Origin: Artocarpus heterophyllus
Lineage: Eukaryota; Streptophyta; Magnoliopsida; Rosales; Moraceae
Assembly (NCBI GenBank): GCA_025403435.1
Contig: CM046330.1
Location: forward strand, 27,604,822 to 27,668,821
Direction: 5' to 3'
Length of the DNA: 64,000 nucleotides
Part shown: positions 59,231-64,000 of the stretch, in pieces
Layout of the letters: each line of letters opens with the position of its first letter
How positions within the stretch are numbered: position 1 is the stretch's first letter
Position numbers and translations under genes: made by a program
Notes under the pieces: model-generated
Seen by the model: the letters and a program-made list of their open reading frames with translations, nothing else
Databases searched by the model: none
What the model was told of the DNA's origin: nothing

Positions 59231-59880
59231 TCCGAGCATTATCAGCCATTGGCTCAACGTCCAACCTGGCCACAAGCCGGTGATTCAAAAACGAAGGGCC
59301 TTTAACCCTAAGAGATATACTGCAATGAACGATGAAGTCCAGAAACTCCTCAAGGCTGGATTCATCAGAGAGGTCAAATACCCAAAGTGGTTAGCAAATG
59401 TTGTCCTCATCAAGAAGGCAAACGGCAAATGGCGGATCTGCATTGACTACACCGATCTCAACAAGGCCCGCCCGAAGGACTGCTTCCCACTTCCTCGGAT
59501 AGACCAACTGGTCGACGCCACGGCCGGCCACGAGCTTCTAAGTTTCATGGATGCATACTCCGGGTACAATCAGATAAGGATGATCGAGCTCGACCTACTT
59601 GAAGAAAAAAGAAACCAAGCATCGATTTGTAACGCAGCTCAGAACTAGGTGGTAGCTCGGTATTACAACAAAAGGGTTCAACCAAGAAGCTTTAAAGTTG
59701 GTGACTTGGTATTGAAGAAGGTTACGGTTCAACAGCCCGGCCTCGGGTCATTTGGTCCAAAGTGGGAAGGTCCTTTTAGAGTCGAAGATATCGTACGACC
59801 GGGCACGTACAGATTGGCCGACATGGAAGGGAATTAGCTCAGACATCCATGGAATGCCGAGCTCTTGAAAATATTCTATT
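59231..59880 (+). pseudogene. RT N-terminus fused in frame to integrase C-terminus
   Basis: RT blocks are present up to KKANGKWRICIDYTDLNKAR, FPLPRIDQLVDATAGH and FMDAYSGYNQIRM (to about 59583). The next residues, ELDLLEEKRNQASICNAAQ (TAG at 59646) and VARYYNKRVQPRSFKVGDLV, belong to the integrase C-terminal region. The frame is unchanged across the joint. RT catalytic YxDD, RNase H and the integrase zinc finger and core are all missing, a deletion of about 2.5-3 kb. A second TAG (59835) splits EGN from LRHPWNAELLKIFY. The product could not reverse transcribe or integrate. Confidence 0.85.
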
Positions 59881-60809
59881 GTTAAAATTGAGCCAGACAC
59901 CTTTTTGACCTCTGGCCACGATTCTTTGTATCTAGACCTGTCGAACAGGGCTAGAAAAATCCATGTACATATCATATTAATGGAGTACAACTTCCCTAAT
60001 ATCATTCCATCTGAGTAATGTGTTTAAAGGAAAGGTAAATCCAAAACGCCACAACTCTGGTCTAGAGGACAAGACAATAACTCCCACCCAGGCAGAGTCA
60101 TCCTTATCAAACTGGGCCGGGGGGCTGGTCGGTATATCGATCATAGGTTTGTCGCCGTACAGAAAAGCCTTTAAGTTGCTCGGCACATTTATGTGTCCGA
60201 CTAGTCCTACACTTGTAAAGTTTCTTTAAAACTTAAACAAGTCTAGGGGAGCAACAGGGTAAGGGTAGTTATACGCCATCTATATTCTGCCCGACCGAGA
60301 ACAGAAGTACTTGGATTAACCAAGACTAACCTAAACCTGCTTGGAGTAATTAACCAAGCAGAGAAGGATAACTACTCGGATTAACTGAGAACAAAGGTAC
60401 TATTCACCTCTGCTCGGACAACTCGACGCCGAGCCGAGATTGAAACATACATGCTAGGATAAACTGAGCGAGCAAGGCCAACTCGAGCCAACTTTATGGC
60501 TGTCGAGATAGCTGGTTCCCAACCTGGGATCCTCCCCGAGAAGCACCTAACTTTATGGTTATTTGACACTAGATGATAGTAACCGGATGTCCAAGGAATA
60601 CCTCGCATCGAGGTGCACCTAAAACTAAGATTGTTAACCCGAGGACACTCGCACTTGGAAAATTATGTGGGATGTAAAATAAAACAAAACTACACGTAAA
60701 GAAAACAACGAGAGCAAAACAGGAAATTTTTATTTATTGGGGAGGAGGTACAAAGAAAGTGGGCACCTCCCGAGCTCGAATACAAAAGGGCAAAAAGAAA
60801 AATACAAGA
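59881..60809. other. Spacer between pol remnant and antisense gene
   Basis: Non-coding sequence of the Tat-like element. It includes short recurring CTCGGATTAACYGAGAACA-type units around 60295-60400. No open frame with recognisable content was found. Confidence 0.5.
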
Positions 60810-61397
60810 TCAATCAGCCTAGGTCTCGTCCCCAGTCGCGTCTTCGTCTCCGCCCCTCTAGGTGCTCTACTCATCCCTGTCGTCGTCTCCGTCTACCACA
60901 ACGACCTCATCCTCTTCGCCCCGCTGTAGCTCGGCATCACCTTGGTCGGGCTCAATGATAACCGACCAGTCGAACCCCGCTGCCTCGGGATGCTTCTTGA
61001 TCAGGTGGTCGCGAAGGTCTGTCATGGCGTCGTAGTAGAGATCGGCGTACTCTGGGGATGTTTTAAATTCCTTGAACGCACCAGCCAGGCGATCAGGGAG
61101 CTCGGCCACAAATCGCTAGTGTTTCGCTTGCAGGGTTGCGAGCTGCCCCTCAAGCCGTGCGGCTCTATCCTCCGCCTCCTTGAGCCACCTCGATGTCTCC
61201 TCGGCCTCGGCCTTAGCCTTCCGAGCTTCCTCCTGGGCTCGTGAAAAGGACTCCTTGGCTTGGTCTAGTTCAATGTTCTTCTCATTGAGCTTCTTGTCGG
61301 AGTCCATCTTCTTAAGGAGGGTCTTCTTGTGCATCTCCTTTTCTTTGTAGATCTCCTTCATCCCGATGGAGTGCACCATGTGCAGAACAGCGCTCGC

Positions 61398-61468
61398 CTG
61401 CAAAAATCAAGGCGTCAGTCCTCGGCAACATGTTAAAAGAAGAACCTTCGATTAGCTCGGATACTTAC
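61398..61468 (-). other. Intron 2 of the antisense gene
   Basis: Minus strand CCTCT/GTAAGTAT ... ATTTTTGCAG/GCGAG, a near-ideal donor and acceptor. The frame is maintained between codons (ATAS to ASAVL). Confidence 0.78.
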
Positions 61469-61848
61469 AGAGGCAGTGGCTCGGAGGGCCGTGTTGCAGA
61501 GACTATGGAAGTCCTCTCCCCAAATGTTCATGAAAAAGTCATCCTAGGGAACCGCATCTCTGAGGCGCTCAAGAACCATGCCACAGTAGTCCAGGCGCCT
61601 TCTTTGCAAGTCCCCGAATGTGCCTCTGGCTGCCTCGTCTACTGGGGTGACCTCTGGCTAGGCCCTGGTCGGTTGCAGCGGGGGTGGCGGGACATGGACT
61701 GTTGTGGAGGTCTGCCCGGTACGCGTTGGGAGCTCAGGTCTCGGCATCCGCTTGCGTTTTCTCCCGGTGTCGATGGCCTTGCCCTTTCGCTTCCTTAAAT
61801 TTGCCATCTGGGCACGCCTATCAGCACGGGAGGTCGGCGCCGTCATTT

Positions 61849-61922
61849 CTGCACAAGGAAGAGCAAAGTCAAAGCGAGGTCAGGATAAGAAAGGGTGATT
61901 AAAAATAAGTTCTCGGGCTGAC
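61849..61922 (-). other. Intron 1 of the antisense gene
   Basis: Minus strand GAAG/GTCAGC ... CTTGTGCAG/AAATG. Removing it joins exon 1 and exon 2 in the same frame (RIE to EMTAP). Confidence 0.7.
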
Positions 61923-63487
61923 CTTCGATCCGGAGTGGGCGAGACGGGTATAGGAGCCTAATCACGTCCTCGAGGTCCTCGTTGGCTACAAGTGGCCCCA
62001 CATCGAAGGAGCCATTGGACGAGTCCTCAGAAGTGGACGTAGAAGTCTCCCTCGTCGGCCACACGGACCGGGAAGTGCTTGGCCCTGGAACGTCGGTGGC
62101 ATTTGGACGAGCAATTGTAACCTGCCCGGCCTCCCGGGCATGACGGATAGCTCAGGGAAGACTGTTGGACTCCCCAAACCAGCCATAATTGGATAAAGTG
62201 TCCTTCCTCAGAAGGAAGGACTGTTGTCTGGACAGCTCCAGCTTCTCGAATAGCTCATCCACCACCCTTATAACGCGGCTCGGTGCCCAAGGACGCTTGG
62301 TCCAAACGTGCCCCTACTCGAACGACCTCGGTACTTGCTGATCCTCGGGGACGGCTTCATCGGCTCGAGCTAAAAAGTTTCCCCCGGCGTAGAACCACTC
62401 GTACTTCCATAACTTGTCTGAGTCGGGGTTGCCCAGGATAAAATCCTTCCTGAAGCCGGTGAAGTAGTACCAGCCGGACTGCCGGGGAAGCTTATTCATC
62501 TTGAATACTTGTTTGAAGGCCTCCAGCGGCATCTCGGTACTCCGGTGGTACTTCCATAGGATATACATCCCGATCAGCGACCTGTAGCTGTTCGGGTCCA
62601 ATTGAGCTGGGCACACGTTGAAGTCATTGAGTGCCCGGCGGAGAAAGCGGTGCAATGGTAGACGCAGTCCAGCCCTGAAGAACTCGGCGTAGAGCGTGAT
62701 GAATACCTCCGGTGCGTCTAAGGGTGAGTCTTCCTCACTAGGGACGGTGAGAATCACATCGGCCGGGATGCCATACTCGGTGTGTAGGTTCTCTAACCGC
62801 GTCTCCGTGATGGCGCTCGTATAGCCTGCTGTCGAGGTTTGCCTAGGTCGGCTTACCCGATATGCTGTCACACCACGCACGAGGGTGACCTGGACCTCCT
62901 GGTCCATCTCCGGCTGCTCTGCCTCTGCCTCTGCCTCTGCCTCCTTGGCTGCATGCTCCTCATCAAAGACATCAACCATGATCACCTCCATGACTTGGAC
63001 GGGGGCCCCAGTACTCCGACCAGAAGTGCTCGAAGCATCCTCGCGGGCCTGAAGCTCGGTCCTCTCCCTTGGTAGAACTCGGGATGAGCCCGCTGTTGCC
63101 GCCCCTATATAAGGGTCTTGCTCCCTGGACGGCCTAATGAGCCTTCGCCCGTCCAGCATGTTAAAAAACTCCTGCTCGGGTACCGTCTAGGAATCGACCC
63201 TTAGGATCTACTCCAACCGGCCGGCCCCGTCCCGTCTTGGGGATGCCACTTCGGCGTCGGATTGGGTAGAAGAAGAGCTACTACTCTCCGCGCTACTGTC
63301 TGACCAGGAAACCTCTATGTTCTGAGAATCGGACAAATCACTCATTTTCACAGGGAAAATTCACCTACTCGGGTTCTCGGTAGCTCGGGAGATGCGATCC
63401 TCGGCTATATAACTTGAGCTTGGCAGCTAAAACTCTTCGGTCGTAAGATTTCTGAAAATGAAGTGCAAATTTCAAAGGGGGTAACTC

Positions 63488-63495
63488 TATTTATA
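63488..63495 (-). promoter_or_regulatory. TATA box of the antisense gene
   Basis: TATAAATA on the minus strand within GGCTATAAATAGAG, about 145 bases upstream of the antisense ATG at 63345. It predicts a transcript start near 63460 inside the element, so the gene has its own promoter rather than using the LTR. Confidence 0.6.
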
Positions 63496-63708
63496 GCCAT
63501 TTTGGGCGGGAAACTCGAGTGTGAAAACTCAGGAGGCGCAATTAATACGCCTGACAGGCGCGCAGACGGTCGCGGTGCGACACGCGTCCTCCGTCTAATT
63601 CGCACGTCTTTTCACCTCACCCCGCTTCTAAGTGCCGTTTGGCCTTCCTTCTTTGAGCCGACCTCACCCACTCGGCATAGTCCACCCGGCCGAATACCGA
63701 CCAGGTGA

Positions 63709-63721
63709 ACTGGGGGGCTAA
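63709..63721 (+). promoter_or_regulatory. Polypurine tract of the Tat-like element
   Basis: ACTGGGGGGCTAA directly before the TGTTGAGGG start of the right LTR, the plus-strand priming site. Confidence 0.8.
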
Positions 63722-64000
63722 TGTTGAGGGTAAGCTCGGCGCCACCACCGAGGACATTAACTTTGGTGGTCGGCTATTAAGCTCAACAGACTCCTAGGAA
63801 GCTTGCTATCGGCCCCCAAAGCTTTATACTTCTTCCGAAGGTGCCTCTCAGGCATCCAAGGCTATGCCCCAAGAAGGCTGCCACCTCGAGATGTACGGTG
63901 GCTCGGGTCGGGTCAACAGTTCTCATAATTAGGCTACTACTCGCCATTATAGGCCAACTCAAGGCCGATACATTGCCGTCCGATAGAGTCTAATCCATTG
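63722..64000 (+). mobile_element. 3' LTR of the Tat-like element (cut by window edge)
   Basis: First 279 bases, starting TGTTGAGGGTAAGCTC, about 93% identical to 55988-56266 by eye. The remaining ~360 bases and the right target duplication lie outside the window. Confidence 0.92.

Larger units (their letters stand above)
60810..63345 (-). pseudogene. Antisense spliced gene of the Tat-like element (putative gypsy-type transposon protein)
   Basis: Three exons on the minus strand: 63345-61923, 61848-61469 and 61397-60810, with GT-AG introns of 74 and 71 bp (GTCAGC..TTGTGCAG and GTAAGT..TTTTTGCAG). One frame holds across both splices, giving about 796 residues. The protein starts MSDLSDSQNIEVSWSDSSAE (Ser-rich, acidic). 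It contains LRLPLHRFLRRALNDFNV with PNSYRSLIGMYILWKY at about 228-266, typical of the Pfam 'putative gypsy type transposon' domain (PF04195), a basic RKRKGKAIDTGRKRKRM stretch like a nuclear signal, a long charged coiled coil in exon 3, and an acidic tail. Ten premature stops (nine TAG, one TGA) inactivate it. Antisense extra ORFs at this place are known in Tat elements; the function is unknown. Confidence 0.82.
55988..64000 (+). mobile_element. Tat-like Ty3/gypsy element, right end outside the window
   Basis: Left LTR 55988-56623, primer site, gag, protease, partial RT, integrase C-terminus, a long spacer, an antisense gene, a purine tract and the first 279 bases of the right LTR (63722-64000). 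The LTRs differ at about 19 of 279 aligned positions, suggesting a moderately old insertion. The element is much GC-richer than its surroundings. The TTTGGCGC-type primer site, the CX2-x-X4HX4C gag finger, DNGSSAN protease and an antisense ORF before the 3' LTR point to the Tat lineage. Deletion of most of pol makes it non-autonomous. Confidence 0.88.

Noticed and set aside
61658..61846. Separate small minus-strand gene encoding a basic protein
   Set aside because: It is exon 2 of the spliced antisense gene: the frame joins exon 1 exactly across a GT-AG intron.
56765..62186. Many long open frames opposite gag, protease and the antisense gene
   Set aside because: They are shadow frames in GC-rich coding sequence; composition and lack of motifs show they are not genes.

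Overview
The window is plant nuclear DNA, most likely from a eudicot. The evidence is AT-rich intergenic sequence, several layers of LTR retrotransposons, a hAT transposon, small inverted-repeat elements, and one clean angiosperm gene of the DUF641 (GIL1/IRKI) family. No bacterial operons, tRNA, rRNA or CRISPR arrays were seen. The species cannot be named from the sequence.

Layout. 1-10482 is a nest of LTR elements. The 3' end of a copia element (LTR 45-2295) abuts an old Ty3/gypsy-type LTR (2296-4358 plus 9289-10482). That LTR is split by a copia-type LTR (4359-9288), which is itself split by a 3.0 kb gypsy-type solo LTR (4488-7520) with a GAATG target duplication. 10483-18800 is the host-gene segment: a pyrimidine-rich probable 5' UTR with one small and one 4.3 kb intron, then an intact single-exon reading frame (16805-18304) for a 499-residue DUF641 protein. 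18831-21803 is a hAT element with an exact 8 bp target duplication; it carries an intronless, broken copy of a LOG (cytokinin-activating) gene. 22682-40093 is a decayed short-LTR copia element interrupted twice: by a reverse-oriented gypsy-type LTR that holds another copia LTR (23329-28308), and by a gypsy element with about 3.85 kb LTRs and only 1.3 kb of interior (29244-38267). 40094-47046 is AT-rich intergenic DNA with a candidate solo LTR and a MITE-like element. 47047-53566 is a decayed minus-strand copia element with both LTRs, primer site, gag, integrase, RT and RNase H remnants. 53567-55987 is intergenic with another MITE-like element. 55988 to the window end is a markedly GC-richer Ty3/gypsy element resembling the Tat lineage, with its right LTR cut by the window edge.

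Only the DUF641 gene looks functional. The most unusual features are (1) the LOG-derived pseudogene inside the hAT element, (2) a three-exon antisense gene between pol and the 3' LTR of the Tat-like element, with its own TATA box, and (3) the premature stops of that element, which are almost all TAG (17 TAG, 3 TGA, no TAA), as expected if CAG codons decayed in methylated CHG context. All domain and family calls are by eye; no database search was run.
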